This document shows, piece after piece, positions 9,594-19,377 of a stretch of DNA of 64,000 nt (positions are counted from its first letter, which is position 1; every line of letters starts with the position of its first letter). Location of the stretch: contig JADJGC010000024.1 of assembly GCA_016708315.1 (NCBI GenBank), forward strand, positions 62,001 to 126,000, given 5' to 3'. The translations under genes were made by a program, and so were the position numbers. This stretch comes from a bacterium (GTDB lineage: Bacteria; Zixibacteria; MSB-5A5; CAIYYT01). The notes under the pieces are model-generated. The model worked only from the letters and a program-made list of their open reading frames with translations. It was not told the origin of the DNA and did no database searches.

Positions 9594-10264
9594 ACTTCGA
9601 TCAAGAATATGATACCGTTTATGGCCGATCGCCACCTGTAATTCTTCGAGAGCGAAAATAGCCAAAAAGTGCGACGATTTTCATGCAACGCACTCCACAA
9701 CAACAGCTTACATCGACCGAATCTTAAATAGAGGTCAATTACGTAGTTAAAGGAGGCAGAATTGAGTCTCGATATGGGATATCGCCGACACGTCCGAGCT
9801 GTATCTCTATGTCTGCGTTTCAATTGAATCAGTCGAGAAACTGTTCAAGGAGCCAGAAATACCTTGACAAATTTGAGCGAATTACCTTATTTATACCTAA
9901 TTAAGTAGTACTTCGCAGTACTTCAACAACTCTAAGACATTTAATAGAATTTACGGTGTTCGGTGGTATGCAAACAGGCACCAGAGAATCCATGTTGCGC
10001 AAGCAAACTCTCAGTTGTGGGTTCGTGTCGTTTGTTCAACCTCGCCGGTAACTTTTTGAGATTGGAGAATATCGGGAATCTTAGGTAAAGCGCTGCAAGT
10101 TCATTTTCATACGCACGTTGCGTCCTCTCATATCCTTTGCACGTTTTCCCCCGCCGTAACGGCATTCCGCGATAGTTGATCCAATCAGAATTAGAATCGA
10201 AATGTGTCACATTGTGAAAGAATATAAGTCCTCTGCAGAACCTTTAGAAAACATTGGAGTCAAA
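9594..10264. other. Intergenic region of about 670 bases with no convincing gene
   Basis: This AT-richer stretch separates the minus-strand ferredoxin gene from the plus-strand giant surface protein. A minus-strand frame at 9941-10210 (89 codons, GTG start) has no ribosome binding site and no recognisable motif, and I do not believe it. A short perfect hairpin, AGTAC-TTCGCA-GTACT, lies around 9907-9922. A promoter candidate is listed separately. The rest holds nothing I can name. Confidence 0.5.
9864..9896 (+). promoter_or_regulatory. Promoter candidate for the giant surface protein
   Basis: TTGACA at 9864-9869 is followed after 17 bases by TTATTT (9887-9892), and TTATAC overlaps at 9891-9896. 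This would leave a 5' leader of about 360 bases before the start codon, unusually long, so another promoter nearer the gene is possible. Confidence 0.35.
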
Positions 10265-13200
10265 ATGTCTAAACAGCTGACCAAGCTTATGATGCTTGTC
10301 ATCATCGGAATGTGTTGTTTGACAATCACGCCATCGGTGTTTGCCGCCGGTGGAAACCCTGATCTTCCTGACTCGGTAATGGCGCTGATGAACAAAACTG
10401 CGCTGACCGGGGAACCATCGTTGCAGTACATATTCGACAGCCTCGGATATGACATCAACGTTGCCACCGACGAAACCGGTATGGAGACCTTCTGTACAAC
10501 GCCGGGACAAAATCTGGCGACAATTGTTATTGAAGTCGCCGGCTCCGCGGCAACTGCTCGCTCTGGTTGGTATGTTGCCAATGACACAACTCCGCTTTAT
10601 CAGCTGTTTTCCGGCGGTGATGATCCGGGCGACTCGGTAACCTTCTCTGTTTCCGGAGGTGACTCCATCGGATTCTGGATGAAGCCGAGAATCGCACCAG
10701 ACACCAACCGCACTTGGTACACGCAGAATTATCTCAACTATGACGGATTTAACCACGCCAAGGTATTTCGTACCGGCGTTCCGCATGAATTCATCGTGGC
10801 TTTTGAGGACTTGCCGAACGGTGGAGACACGGACTGGAACGACTTGGTGTTCAAGGTCCGCTTCTCAAATCAGGCGCCGGTGATTACTCTCCCGGCCGAT
10901 ATCAATGTACTCCAATGTTCGTTGGCACAGATTTGTTTTGCAGTTAACGCTTCCGACCCCGATTGCCAGGGCGACACGATTACCGTCACCAAGCAATCAG
11001 GTCCGGGTACTTTCACACAGATCAAGCAGAAGGGTCCGGTCAGCACCAACTTCTGCTGGACTCCGGCGGCTGCAGGGACTTATCAGTTTGTTTTCAAGGT
11101 TAAAGACGAACTGAACGCTACCGATTTTGACACTATCAATGTAACGGTTACTTTGAATACGGCACCGGTTGCCAACGCAGGACGCGACTCCACCCTGTTC
11201 CAGTGCACACCGGCTCCGATTTGCATAACCGCTTCATGCACCGATGCAAACAGCAATTTGTCGACCTGTCAATTGGTCTCAGGTCCTGGCACCTACAATG
11301 GTTCGACGATCTGTTTCACTCCCGCCTCTTCGGGAACTTACACCCTTGTATTGAAAGCTACGGACGCGTGCGGATTGATCGACTATGATACTTCAGTCGT
11401 CAATGTCACACTCAATCAGGCTCCGATTGCGAATGCGGGTAATGACTCGACTCTCTCCCAGTGCACACCGGCACCGATTTGCGTGACTGCATCCTGCAGT
11501 GACCCGAACGGTAACCTGTCGACCTGCCAGTTGGTTTCAGGTCCGGGCACGTACAATGGCTCAGCAATTTGCTTCACACCGGCGGCGTCAGGTTCATACA
11601 CCTTCGTGTTGAAGGCGACGGATGCTTGCGGATTGACAGACTTTGATACTTCCGTTGTCAATGTGACTTTGAATCAGGCGCCAATTGCAAATGCGGGTAA
11701 TGACTCGACACTCGCGCAGTGTACTCCCGCACCGATTTGCGTGACTGCATCTTGCAGCGACCCGAGCGGTAACCTCTCGACCTGCCAGTTGGTTTCCGGT
11801 CCGGGTACGTACAACGGCTCAGCGATCTGCTTCACTCCGGCAGCATCAGGTTCATACACCTTCGTGTTGAAGGCGACGGATGCTTGTGGTCTTACGGACT
11901 TCGATACTTCAGTAGTCAATGTGACACTCAATCAAGCACCAATTGCGAATGCGGGCAACGATTCGACGTTGTTCCAGTGTACAGCGGCGCCGATTTGCGT
12001 GACTGCTTCCTGCAGTGACCCGAATGGTAACCTGTCGACCTGTCAGCTTGTCTCTGGTCCGGGCACTTACAACGGCTCAGCGATCTGCTTCACACCGGCG
12101 GCATCAGGTTCATACACCTTCGTGTTGAAGGCGACGGATGCTTGCGGATTGACGGACTTCGATACTTCAGTAGTGAATGTCACTCTTAATCAGGCACCGA
12201 TTGCTAATGCCGGCATCGATTCGACGTTGTTCCAGTGTACTGCTGCTCCGATTTGCGTGACTGCATCCTGCAGTGATCCGAACGGTAACCTGTCGACCTG
12301 CCAGTTGGTCTCCGGTCCGGGCACCTACAACGGCTCAGCGATCTGCTTCACACCGGCGGCATCAGGTTCTTACACCTTCGTGTTGAAGGCGACGGACGCT
12401 TGCGGATTGACGGATTTCGATACGTCTGTAGTCAATGTGACTTTGAACCAAGCACCGGTTGCGAATGCGGGTAACGATTCGACACTCGCACAGTGCACTC
12501 CGGCACCGATTTGCGTGACTGCTTCCTGCAGTGATCCGAACGGTAACTTGTCGACCTGTCAGTTGGTCTCTGGTCCGGGCACTTACAACGGCTCAGCGAT
12601 ATGCTTCACACCGGCGGCATCAGGTTCATACACCTTCGTGTTGAAGGCGACGGATGCTTGCGGATTGACCGACTTCGATACTTCAGTAGTGAATGTCACA
12701 CTCAATCAGGCGCCCGTTGCAAACGCTGGAAGTGATTCGACACTGTTCCAGTGCACGGCGGCTCCGATTTGCGTGACTGCGTCCTGCAGTGATCCGAACG
12801 GTAACCTGTCGACTTGTCAGCTTGTCTCTGGTCCGGGTACTTATAATGGCTCAGCGATCTGTTTCACGCCTGCGGCATCAGGTTCATACACCTTCGTGTT
12901 GAAGGCGACGGATGCTTGCGGGTTGACGGACTTTGATACTTCAGTAGTCAACGTGACTCTCAACCAGGCACCGGTTGCGAACGCCGGCAACGATTCGACG
13001 TTGTTCCAGTGTACACCCGCACCGATTTGCGTGACTGCATCCTGCAGTGATCCGAACGGTAATCTTTCGACCTGTCAGCTTGTCTCCGGTCCGGGCACCT
13101 ACAACGGCTCAGCGATTTGCTTCACACCTGCGGCATCAGGAAGCTACACCTTCGTGTTGAAGGCGACGGATGCTTGCGGTCTTACGGACTTTGACACATC

Positions 13201-16200
13201 GGTAGTCAATGTCACACTCAATCAAGCACCGGTTGCGAATGCCGGCAACGATTCGACATTATTCCAGTGTACACCGGCTCCGATCTGTGTGACTGCATCC
13301 TGCAGTGACCCGAACGGCAACCTTTCGACCTGTCAGTTAGTCTCTGGTCCGGGTACCTACAACGGCTCAGCGATCTGCTTCACTCCGGCAGGTGCTGGTG
13401 TCTTCACCTTCGTTCTGAAAGCGACCGACGCTTGCGGAGCAACAGATTTTGACACTTCAGTAGTGACGGTATCACTTAACCAGCCGCCGGTAGCGAGCAT
13501 GGGCAATGACTCAACGCTCTTCCAGTGCGGTGCAGCTCCGATTTGTATTCCGGCTTCGTGCTCCGATCCGAACGGTAACTTGTCGACCTGTCAGCTTGTC
13601 TCAGGTCCCGGTTCCTACAACGGCTCTGATGTCTGCTTCACTCCGGCTGGCGCTGGTGTCTTCACCTTCGTTCTGAAAGCGACCGACGCTTGCGGAGCGA
13701 CGGACTTTGATACGGCAGTCGTGACGGTAGCACTCAATCTTCCGCCGGTAGCCAATGCAGGACGCGATTCGACGCTGTTCCAGTGTGCTCCGGCGCAGAT
13801 CTGCATCACGGCAGGCTGCAGTGATCCCGATGCCAATCTTACCAATTGCGAATTGACTTCCGGTCCGGGAACGCTTAACGGCGGCGGCATCTGCTTCACG
13901 CCGGCAGCTTCCGGAATCTATACCTTTATAGTGAAAGCGACTGATGCTTGCGGTTTGACCGACTTCGATACCTCGGTAGTCAACGTCACGCTGAATCAAG
14001 CTCCGGTTGCGACGGTCGGAAACGACTCGACCTTGTTCCAGTGCACACCGGCTCCGATCTGTATCGCTGCCGCTTGCAGCGATCCGAACGGCAACTTGTC
14101 AACTTGTCAGTTAGTCTCAGGTCCGGGCACCTACAATGGCTCGACGATCTGCTTCACGCCGGCATCTTCGGGAAGCTATACCTTGGTTCTCAAAGCCACG
14201 GATGCTTGCGGATTGACGGACTTCGATACGTCAGTCGTCAATGTCACACTTAACGTGGCACCGATTGCCAATGCTGGACGCGACTCGACGTTGTTCCAGT
14301 GTACACCGGCACCGATTTGCATTGCGGCTTCGTGCAGTGATGCCAATGCAAACTTGTCGACCTGCAACTTGATCTCCGGACCGGGCACCTACAACGGTTC
14401 GCAGATTTGCTTCACACCGGCGGGTGCAGGCACTTTCACTTTCGTACTGCAAGCAACCGATGCTTGTGGAGCGACTGATCTTGATACTTCGGTGGTGACG
14501 GTGACAACAAACGTTGCGCCGATTGCAAACTGCCACGGCGATACAACAATTTTTGCGTGCAGCCTTGCGCAGATCTGCATTCCGGGATTCAGCGTAAGTG
14601 ACGCCAATAACAACATCACAACGACGGTTGTCACGGGCGGCACACTCAATGCCGGATCAGTCTGCTTGACTCCAGTTGTTGGAGCGAACAATATCAGACT
14701 AATCGTTACGGACGCCTGCGGACTGGCGGATACTTGCCAGACAATCGTGACCGTAGTTCTCAATGCCGCGCCGGTAGCAAATGCCGGAGCTGATCAAAAT
14801 CTGCTGTGCCAGACACCTGGGCAGTCGATCTGCTGGGCGGCAAGCTGTACCGATCCGAATAGCAACCTGACAGATTGCTCGCTGGTCTCGGGTCCGGGTA
14901 CTTACAACGGCACACAGATTTGCTTCACACCAGCGTCGAGCGGCACCTTCTCATTCGTGCTTAAAGCAACCGATGCCTGCGGAGCTACTGATTTTGATAC
15001 CGCGGTAGTCACCGTCAGATTGAACAACGCCCCGACGGCTTCGGTAGATCAGGGTGACACCACGATCTTCTGCAGCGAAACTGGCCCGATGCAGATTTGC
15101 GTGCCTTTCAGCTATGCTGACATGAACGGTAATGTGCAGAGTGTCAGTGTCAATCCGGCGCCGACGACGTTGAACTTCGCCAACGGCTCCGGGCTGTTCT
15201 GCTTCACACCCGCGAACGCATTTGATGATATCTATAGCTACACGGTTACAGTGACCGACAGTTGCGGATTGATTGCTCAATCGACGCACACCCGCTGGGT
15301 ACGCTTCATCGATTGTGATACGGCGACGTGCTTTATTGTCAAGACCGAGAAGACGCACAATACCCTTCAGGGTCACTATGAATTCGTTTCAGTCACCATC
15401 GAAGGCGCCGGTCAGGAATTTGGCGGCTTTGATTTCTTGATGAGTTACGACAACTCTGCATTGAACTTCGTCGAAGCGAAGCCCGGTGACATGCTGACAA
15501 CTTGCGGTTGGGAGTATTTCACCTATCGCTACGGCGCACAGGGTAATTGCAACGGTTCGTGCCCGTCAGGATTGGTCAGAATCGTTTCGGTTGCCGACGC
15601 CAATAACGGCGCCAACCATCCGAGCTGCTTTGGTCCGGCGTTGCCGTCACCGCAAGAGTTGTTTGTATTGAAGTTCCTCGTCACCAATGACAGAACGTTC
15701 GAATGTCAGTACGTACCGGTCAGCTTCTTCTGGCTCGATTGCGGCGACAACGCGATTTCGACTGTCACCGGCGACACGCTGTATCTCGAAAAGCGCATCT
15801 TCTCATTCGAAGGCAACGCAGTTTGGGATGAGTTTGATGACGCGCTCTTCCCCGAGCACTCACGTCCGTTTGGTGTCGGAGCGTTGGACTTCTGTATGCT
15901 TGGCGACAAGTATGAGCCGATTCGCTGTATCGAATTCTGGATAGGCGGTATTGACATCGTCTGCGCCGATTCAATTGACGCGCCCGGCGACTTGAACCTT
16001 AACGGTATCGGATACGAAATCGCCGACGCCGTTATGTACACGAACTACTTCCTGTACGGTCTCGCGGCTCTTGATCCGGATCCGATGCGTCGCGAAGCAC
16101 AGATTGCGGCATCGGATGTCAACCGCGACGGCAGCAGCCTTTCGGTCGGCGATCTGGTTTACCTGATCCGAGTAGTTGTCGGCGACGCCCTTCCATTCAA

Positions 16201-16807
16201 TAAACTGACGCCGTTTGCCAATAGCGTCATCGTGAAGCAGGAAGGCAGTGTCGTTTCGAGTGATGCCAATGTCGAAATCGGCGCCGCGCTGTTGGTATTC
16301 AATGTCGGCGAGAGCTATTCAATTAGCAGCCTCACCGATATGACAGTGTCCACGAACGAAATGAACGGACAGGTTCGGGTGCTGATCTACGACATCTCGT
16401 CCAATTCAATCGCAGCCGGTTCTACGGCGCTGCTCGAAGTGACCGGAGATGCCGAACTGGTAAGCGCTGATGTTGCCGATTACAATGGCAGCATGATGAC
16501 AGCACGCCTTGAGAAGAACGTTCTGCCGACAAGCTTCGCTCTTGGCCAGAACTATCCGAATCCGTTCAATCCTGAGACGGTGATTGAATTCGCCCTGCCG
16601 AAATCGGCGAATGTGATGATTACCGTTTACAACACTACCGGCCAAAAAGTCGCGACGGTGTTGAACAATGTCATGAGCGCAGGCCGCCATCAAGTGAGAT
16701 GGGACGGCAAGGACAGCGGCGGCAACACGGTGTCCTCAGGCGTTTATCTTTACAAGTTCGAGTCCGAGGGATTCAGCGAGACCAGAAAGATGTTGCTGGT
16801 CAAGTAG
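10265..16807 (+). CDS. Giant secreted repeat protein with cohesin-like, dockerin-like and T9SS sorting domains
   Basis: A 2180-residue exported protein. Order: signal peptide (MSKQLTKLMMLVIIGMCCLT...VFAAGG); a DUF4114-like domain (about 115-203, with WNDLVFKVRF); a first Ig-like unit (about 204-298); 13 tandem 86-residue units (299-1416), most with six cysteines; and three diverged units (1417 to about 1680). These are followed by a cohesin-like domain (about 1690-1860, GGFDFLMSYDNSALNFVEA), a dockerin-like pair with Ca-binding-type Asp/Asn loops (about 1904-1973: GDLNLNGIGYEIADA; DVNRDGSSLSVGDLVYLI), and a C-terminal T9SS sorting domain starting YPNPFNPETVIEF. I chose ATG 10265 because GGAG lies five bases upstream and it opens the signal peptide; the frame is open to 10202. 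Role is inferred: a cell-surface or extracellular structural/adhesive protein, with many disulfides formed after export. Confidence 0.9.
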   Translation: MSKQLTKLMMLVIIGMCCLTITPSVFAAGGNPDLPDSVMALMNKTALTGEPSLQYIFDSLGYDINVATDETGMETFCTTPGQNLATIVIEVAGSAATARSGWYVANDTTPLYQLFSGGDDPGDSVTFSVSGGDSIGFWMKPRIAPDTNRTWYTQNYLNYDGFNHAKVFRTGVPHEFIVAFEDLPNGGDTDWNDLVFKVRFSNQAPVITLPADINVLQCSLAQICFAVNASDPDCQGDTITVTKQSGPGTFTQIKQKGPVSTNFCWTPAAAGTYQFVFKVKDELNATDFDTINVTVTLNTAPVANAGRDSTLFQCTPAPICITASCTDANSNLSTCQLVSGPGTYNGSTICFTPASSGTYTLVLKATDACGLIDYDTSVVNVTLNQAPIANAGNDSTLSQCTPAPICVTASCSDPNGNLSTCQLVSGPGTYNGSAICFTPAASGSYTFVLKATDACGLTDFDTSVVNVTLNQAPIANAGNDSTLAQCTPAPICVTASCSDPSGNLSTCQLVSGPGTYNGSAICFTPAASGSYTFVLKATDACGLTDFDTSVVNVTLNQAPIANAGNDSTLFQCTAAPICVTASCSDPNGNLSTCQLVSGPGTYNGSAICFTPAASGSYTFVLKATDACGLTDFDTSVVNVTLNQAPIANAGIDSTLFQCTAAPICVTASCSDPNGNLSTCQLVSGPGTYNGSAICFTPAASGSYTFVLKATDACGLTDFDTSVVNVTLNQAPVANAGNDSTLAQCTPAPICVTASCSDPNGNLSTCQLVSGPGTYNGSAICFTPAASGSYTFVLKATDACGLTDFDTSVVNVTLNQAPVANAGSDSTLFQCTAAPICVTASCSDPNGNLSTCQLVSGPGTYNGSAICFTPAASGSYTFVLKATDACGLTDFDTSVVNVTLNQAPVANAGNDSTLFQCTPAPICVTASCSDPNGNLSTCQLVSGPGTYNGSAICFTPAASGSYTFVLKATDACGLTDFDTSVVNVTLNQAPVANAGNDSTLFQCTPAPICVTASCSDPNGNLSTCQLVSGPGTYNGSAICFTPAGAGVFTFVLKATDACGATDFDTSVVTVSLNQPPVASMGNDSTLFQCGAAPICIPASCSDPNGNLSTCQLVSGPGSYNGSDVCFTPAGAGVFTFVLKATDACGATDFDTAVVTVALNLPPVANAGRDSTLFQCAPAQICITAGCSDPDANLTNCELTSGPGTLNGGGICFTPAASGIYTFIVKATDACGLTDFDTSVVNVTLNQAPVATVGNDSTLFQCTPAPICIAAACSDPNGNLSTCQLVSGPGTYNGSTICFTPASSGSYTLVLKATDACGLTDFDTSVVNVTLNVAPIANAGRDSTLFQCTPAPICIAASCSDANANLSTCNLISGPGTYNGSQICFTPAGAGTFTFVLQATDACGATDLDTSVVTVTTNVAPIANCHGDTTIFACSLAQICIPGFSVSDANNNITTTVVTGGTLNAGSVCLTPVVGANNIRLIVTDACGLADTCQTIVTVVLNAAPVANAGADQNLLCQTPGQSICWAASCTDPNSNLTDCSLVSGPGTYNGTQICFTPASSGTFSFVLKATDACGATDFDTAVVTVRLNNAPTASVDQGDTTIFCSETGPMQICVPFSYADMNGNVQSVSVNPAPTTLNFANGSGLFCFTPANAFDDIYSYTVTVTDSCGLIAQSTHTRWVRFIDCDTATCFIVKTEKTHNTLQGHYEFVSVTIEGAGQEFGGFDFLMSYDNSALNFVEAKPGDMLTTCGWEYFTYRYGAQGNCNGSCPSGLVRIVSVADANNGANHPSCFGPALPSPQELFVLKFLVTNDRTFECQYVPVSFFWLDCGDNAISTVTGDTLYLEKRIFSFEGNAVWDEFDDALFPEHSRPFGVGALDFCMLGDKYEPIRCIEFWIGGIDIVCADSIDAPGDLNLNGIGYEIADAVMYTNYFLYGLAALDPDPMRREAQIAASDVNRDGSSLSVGDLVYLIRVVVGDALPFNKLTPFANSVIVKQEGSVVSSDANVEIGAALLVFNVGESYSISSLTDMTVSTNEMNGQVRVLIYDISSNSIAAGSTALLEVTGDAELVSADVADYNGSMMTARLEKNVLPTSFALGQNYPNPFNPETVIEFALPKSANVMITVYNTTGQKVATVLNNVMSAGRHQVRWDGKDSGGNTVSSGVYLYKFESEGFSETRKMLLVK
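11159..14512 (+). repeat. Thirteen tandem coding repeats of exactly 258 bp
   Basis: Units begin at 11159, 11417, 11675, 11933 and so on every 258 bases to 14255, with no insertion or deletion, so 13 x 258 = 3354 bp. Each encodes an 86-residue domain starting (Q)APxANAGxDSTL and ending DTSVVNVTLN, with cysteines in QC, IC, SC, TC, IC and ACG. Units 2-9 are nearly identical at DNA level; units 1 and 10-13 diverge. Three further degenerate units (starting 14513, 14765 and 15026) have different lengths. The fold is probably PKD- or Ig-like. Confidence 0.93.
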
Positions 16808-16860
16808 TATTCCGGTTGCTGGGTCTGTGCGCGAATGACCAAGCGCGCAGATCAGGAATG

Positions 16861-16894
16861 AAAAAGCCCCGATTGTGAGATCGGGGCTTTTTTT
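16861..16894. terminator. Bidirectional rho-independent terminator
   Basis: An 11-bp perfect stem, AAAGCCCCGAT / ATCGGGGCTTT (16863-16873 with 16880-16890), has a 6-base loop. It is followed by a T run on the plus strand (to 16894) and by five Ts on the minus strand (plus-strand A run from 16861). It can end both the giant surface protein gene and the long minus-strand aromatic operon that ends at ilvE. Confidence 0.9.
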
Positions 16895-16963
16895 GTTGGC
16901 CGTTGTCCTAGCTATCGTTAGATCCTAGGCATTGAATCGTTCGCTTTATTACTCGTATGACGG

Positions 16964-17860
16964 TTACTTCACCGGCACGAGCCAGTCAGCATACTTCTTG
17001 ATTTTCTGATGAGTCACTTCGTCGAACACGCGGGCGACTTCAAGCGCGATCTGATCCTTGCGGGCAAGGTTGAATTTGCGCTTCTCCAACTGCTTGACGA
17101 AGTTCACGCCGGAACCGGTGCCGGTGAAGAAGATTTCATCCGCCTTGAGAAGTTGCTCGCGCTTGAACTTGCCTTCAGTGACCTTGAGACCAAGCTGTTC
17201 CTTCGCTAATTGCATGACCGACAAGCGCGTGATGCCGCCGAGCGGACCGCAGTCGATTGACGGCGTGAACAAATTGCCGTCTTTGGCAAAGAAGAGATTC
17301 ATGATTGAGGCTTCGGAAACGTGGCCCTCGGTTGATGACAAGATGCCGACATCATAGCCTTTCTTCTTGGCTTCGATAGCACTGAAAAATGACAACAAGT
17401 AGTTGCCGGTAAGCTTGCCGGCGAAGGTGCCGTCGGTCGGACGTTTCTGCGAGACGAAACAGCAACGATACTGGTTCGCCGAACTAAAGGGAATCGACTG
17501 AATGAAAATCGACAGACCGTAGTCGGACGGGCGCATCAAGCCGACGCCTTTTTCACTGCGGTAGACTACCGGACGGATGTAGGTATCCATCTTGACATTG
17601 TTCTTCTTGATCAATGCGGCAACGATACCGATGAATTCTTTCTCCGAGACCTTGAAATCGATGTCGAGCATCTTGGTCGAGCGGACGAGGCGCTGATAGT
17701 ATTTTTCGGGACGATAGAGATACCAGTTCTTCTTGTCTTCGAGATAGTATGCCTTCATTCCCTCAAACGCTGCGGTTCCATAGTTGACAGATTGCATCAT
17801 CGAGGACATGTTGTTCTGTTCGGGCGAATGGAATTTCCCATTCGTGTACATGAATTTCAT
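16964..17860 (-). CDS. ilvE: Branched-chain amino acid aminotransferase (class IV, PLP)
   Basis: A fold-type IV aminotransferase, 298 residues. It shows the early NYGTAAFEGMKAY motif, the PLP-binding Lys in GKLTGNYLLS, the cofactor-phosphate region EGHVSEASIMNLFF and the late GPLGGITRLSV segment of the BCAT family. It interconverts Leu/Ile/Val with their keto acids. As the last gene of the aromatic operon it may also transaminate phenylpyruvate and 4-hydroxyphenylpyruvate, an inference from context only, since no other aromatic aminotransferase is in the cluster. ATG at 17860 with AAGGAT upstream; 3 nt after aroQ. A terminator lies 70 bases downstream. Confidence 0.9.
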   Translation of the reverse strand: MKFMYTNGKFHSPEQNNMSSMMQSVNYGTAAFEGMKAYYLEDKKNWYLYRPEKYYQRLVRSTKMLDIDFKVSEKEFIGIVAALIKKNNVKMDTYIRPVVYRSEKGVGLMRPSDYGLSIFIQSIPFSSANQYRCCFVSQKRPTDGTFAGKLTGNYLLSFFSAIEAKKKGYDVGILSSTEGHVSEASIMNLFFAKDGNLFTPSIDCGPLGGITRLSVMQLAKEQLGLKVTEGKFKREQLLKADEIFFTGTGSGVNFVKQLEKRKFNLARKDQIALEVARVFDEVTHQKIKKYADWLVPVK

Positions 17861-17863
17861 AGT

Positions 17864-18301
17864 CTATCCTTTAGCTGTATTGGCAATGTATTGAATGGCT
17901 AATTCGTATCCAGTTATGCCGAGTCCGCTGATCAAGCCCGCGCAACCGGCGGCGGTAATCGACTTGCGGCGAAACTCTTCGCGTTTGTAGATGTTGGAGA
18001 TGTGGACCTCGACGACCGGGACTTCGACAGCAAGAAGCGCATCAAGAATGACAATTGAGGTGTGGCTGTAGCCGGCGGGATTCATGACGATGCCGGCGAC
18101 ACCTTTGCGGTATTTCTGTACGCAGTCGACGATGTCGCCTTCGGAGTTGAATTGGAAACAGTCGATTTGATAACCGAGTGACTTGCCACATTTCTTCAGC
18201 CGACGCTCCAACTCGGGTAGAGTGGTTTTGCCGTAGACCTCGGGCTGGCGTTCGCCAAGTAGGTTAAGGTTTGGACCGTTGATAACGATAATCTTCTTCA
18301 T
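17864..18301 (-). CDS. aroQ: 3-dehydroquinate dehydratase, type II
   Basis: Third step of the shikimate pathway: 3-dehydroquinate to 3-dehydroshikimate. The 145-residue length is standard for the dodecameric type II enzyme. Diagnostic stretches are INGPNLNLLGERQPEVYG (containing the catalytic-loop Arg and Tyr), NPAGYSHTSIVILDAL and VEVHISNIYKREEFR. The start overlaps the aroB stop by 4 nt. Confidence 0.95.
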   Translation of the reverse strand: MKKIIVINGPNLNLLGERQPEVYGKTTLPELERRLKKCGKSLGYQIDCFQFNSEGDIVDCVQKYRKGVAGIVMNPAGYSHTSIVILDALLAVEVPVVEVHISNIYKREEFRRKSITAAGCAGLISGLGITGYELAIQYIANTAKG

Positions 18302-19377
18302 GCTTCCAACATCTCTCGCGTCTGCTCATAGGCGCGCGCGAATTGGGAATAGTCTACGCTTTTCACTGTGTGCTCGCCACATCTTTTTAGCAGTACAAAA
18401 TTGACGGTCGAGCCGGACTTCTTCTTATCGTGCAGAACCCGCTCCCACAGCACCTGCGGCGTGATTTCGCTGAGAGCAAAGCGGCGATAGACTGATAGTA
18501 TTGGCGATGCCACATTGTCGCAGTCCAAGCCGCTCAGACCTGACAGCTTGCGCGACAGGGCCAACGCAACTATGATCCCGAATGCCACTGATTTGCCGTG
18601 CGAATGGCCGGTGACGGCCTCGTAGGCGTGCCCCGTCGTGTGACCAAAGTTCAGGACGCGGCGCAGGTCTTTCTCGAAGGGGTCGCGATTTACAACGTCA
18701 ACTTTCAAGCGCACCGCTGCGGCAACTAAGTCGGAAAGATCGCCGCCATTAAGATAGTCATCGAGATTCGCAGTGTGCTTGTGGAATGCCTTGCTGTCAC
18801 GGGCAGCGAAGATTTTGAACGCCTCTACCAAGCCATCGCGAAGTTGATTCTTCCGCAATGTTGCCAAGAATCTCTCGTCGCAAAATACGCGTTTCGGCGG
18901 ATAGAATGTTCCGGCGATATTCTTGGAGCCGCCGAGATTGATTGCCGTCTTGCCGCCAATTGCGGCATCGACCTGCCCAACCAGCGTTGTCGGGAGCGAG
19001 ACATAGTCGATTCCACGCATGTAAGTTGACGCTGCGAATCCAGCCAGATCGGTGACGACACCGCCGCCGATTGCGATCAGAAGCGATCTGCGGTCGGCGC
19101 CCTGGTCGTGAAGCCAATGCAATAGTTTTCCTGCGCTGTTGATGCTTTTCTGTTTTTCGCCGGAAGGCAGTGCGTAGAACGTTCTCTTTGACAAGGTAGA
19201 TTTCAGTAAATCGCCGCCATGGAGCCGAACTACATTAGCATCGACAACAAAATGAGTTGAGCTGTGCGCTTGCGATTTAGCATAACGGGCGATCTCTTCA
19301 ACGAGCCCGGTTCCGATTTCGATGCTGGTTTTGACTTGGGGTAATTGATGATTGTCTTGAGTCTCTTCACGATGCAA
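18298..19377 (-). CDS. aroB: 3-dehydroquinate synthase
   Basis: Second step of the shikimate pathway: DAHP to 3-dehydroquinate, using NAD and a divalent metal. Visible are the NAD-binding GGGVVTDLAGFAAS, the LPTTLVGQVDAAIGGKTAIN motif, the EAFKIF segment and the metal-ligand motif NFGHTTGHAYE. The frame is open far upstream, but that part overlaps aroK and lacks family similarity. I chose TTG at 19377, which gives 359 residues, the usual length, and overlaps the aroK stop, as is normal in this operon. The ribosome binding site is poor, so translational coupling to aroK is likely. Confidence 0.93.
   Translation of the reverse strand: MHREETQDNHQLPQVKTSIEIGTGLVEEIARYAKSQAHSSTHFVVDANVVRLHGGDLLKSTLSKRTFYALPSGEKQKSINSAGKLLHWLHDQGADRRSLLIAIGGGVVTDLAGFAASTYMRGIDYVSLPTTLVGQVDAAIGGKTAINLGGSKNIAGTFYPPKRVFCDERFLATLRKNQLRDGLVEAFKIFAARDSKAFHKHTANLDDYLNGGDLSDLVAAAVRLKVDVVNRDPFEKDLRRVLNFGHTTGHAYEAVTGHSHGKSVAFGIIVALALSRKLSGLSGLDCDNVASPILSVYRRFALSEITPQVLWERVLHDKKKSGSTVNFVLLKRCGEHTVKSVDYSQFARAYEQTREMLEA

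Noticed and set aside
9941..10210. An 89-codon minus-strand frame in the gap before the giant protein
   Set aside because: GTG start without ribosome binding site, no recognisable motif, and no neighbour it would form an operon with.
11159..14512. Evenly spaced repeats that could be mistaken for a CRISPR or minisatellite array
   Set aside because: The period is 258 bp, an exact number of codons, in one open frame with a signal peptide and sorting domain; there are no spacer-repeat alternations and no cas genes.
11416..14763. Long minus-strand open frames across the repeat array
   Set aside because: They recur with the same 258-bp period, have no start signals and arise because the coding repeats on the plus strand lack stops in the opposite frame.
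16898..16963. A short inverted element (CCTAG ... CCTAGG) between the terminator and ilvE
   Set aside because: Arms are too short and imperfect, and no function is suggested by the context.
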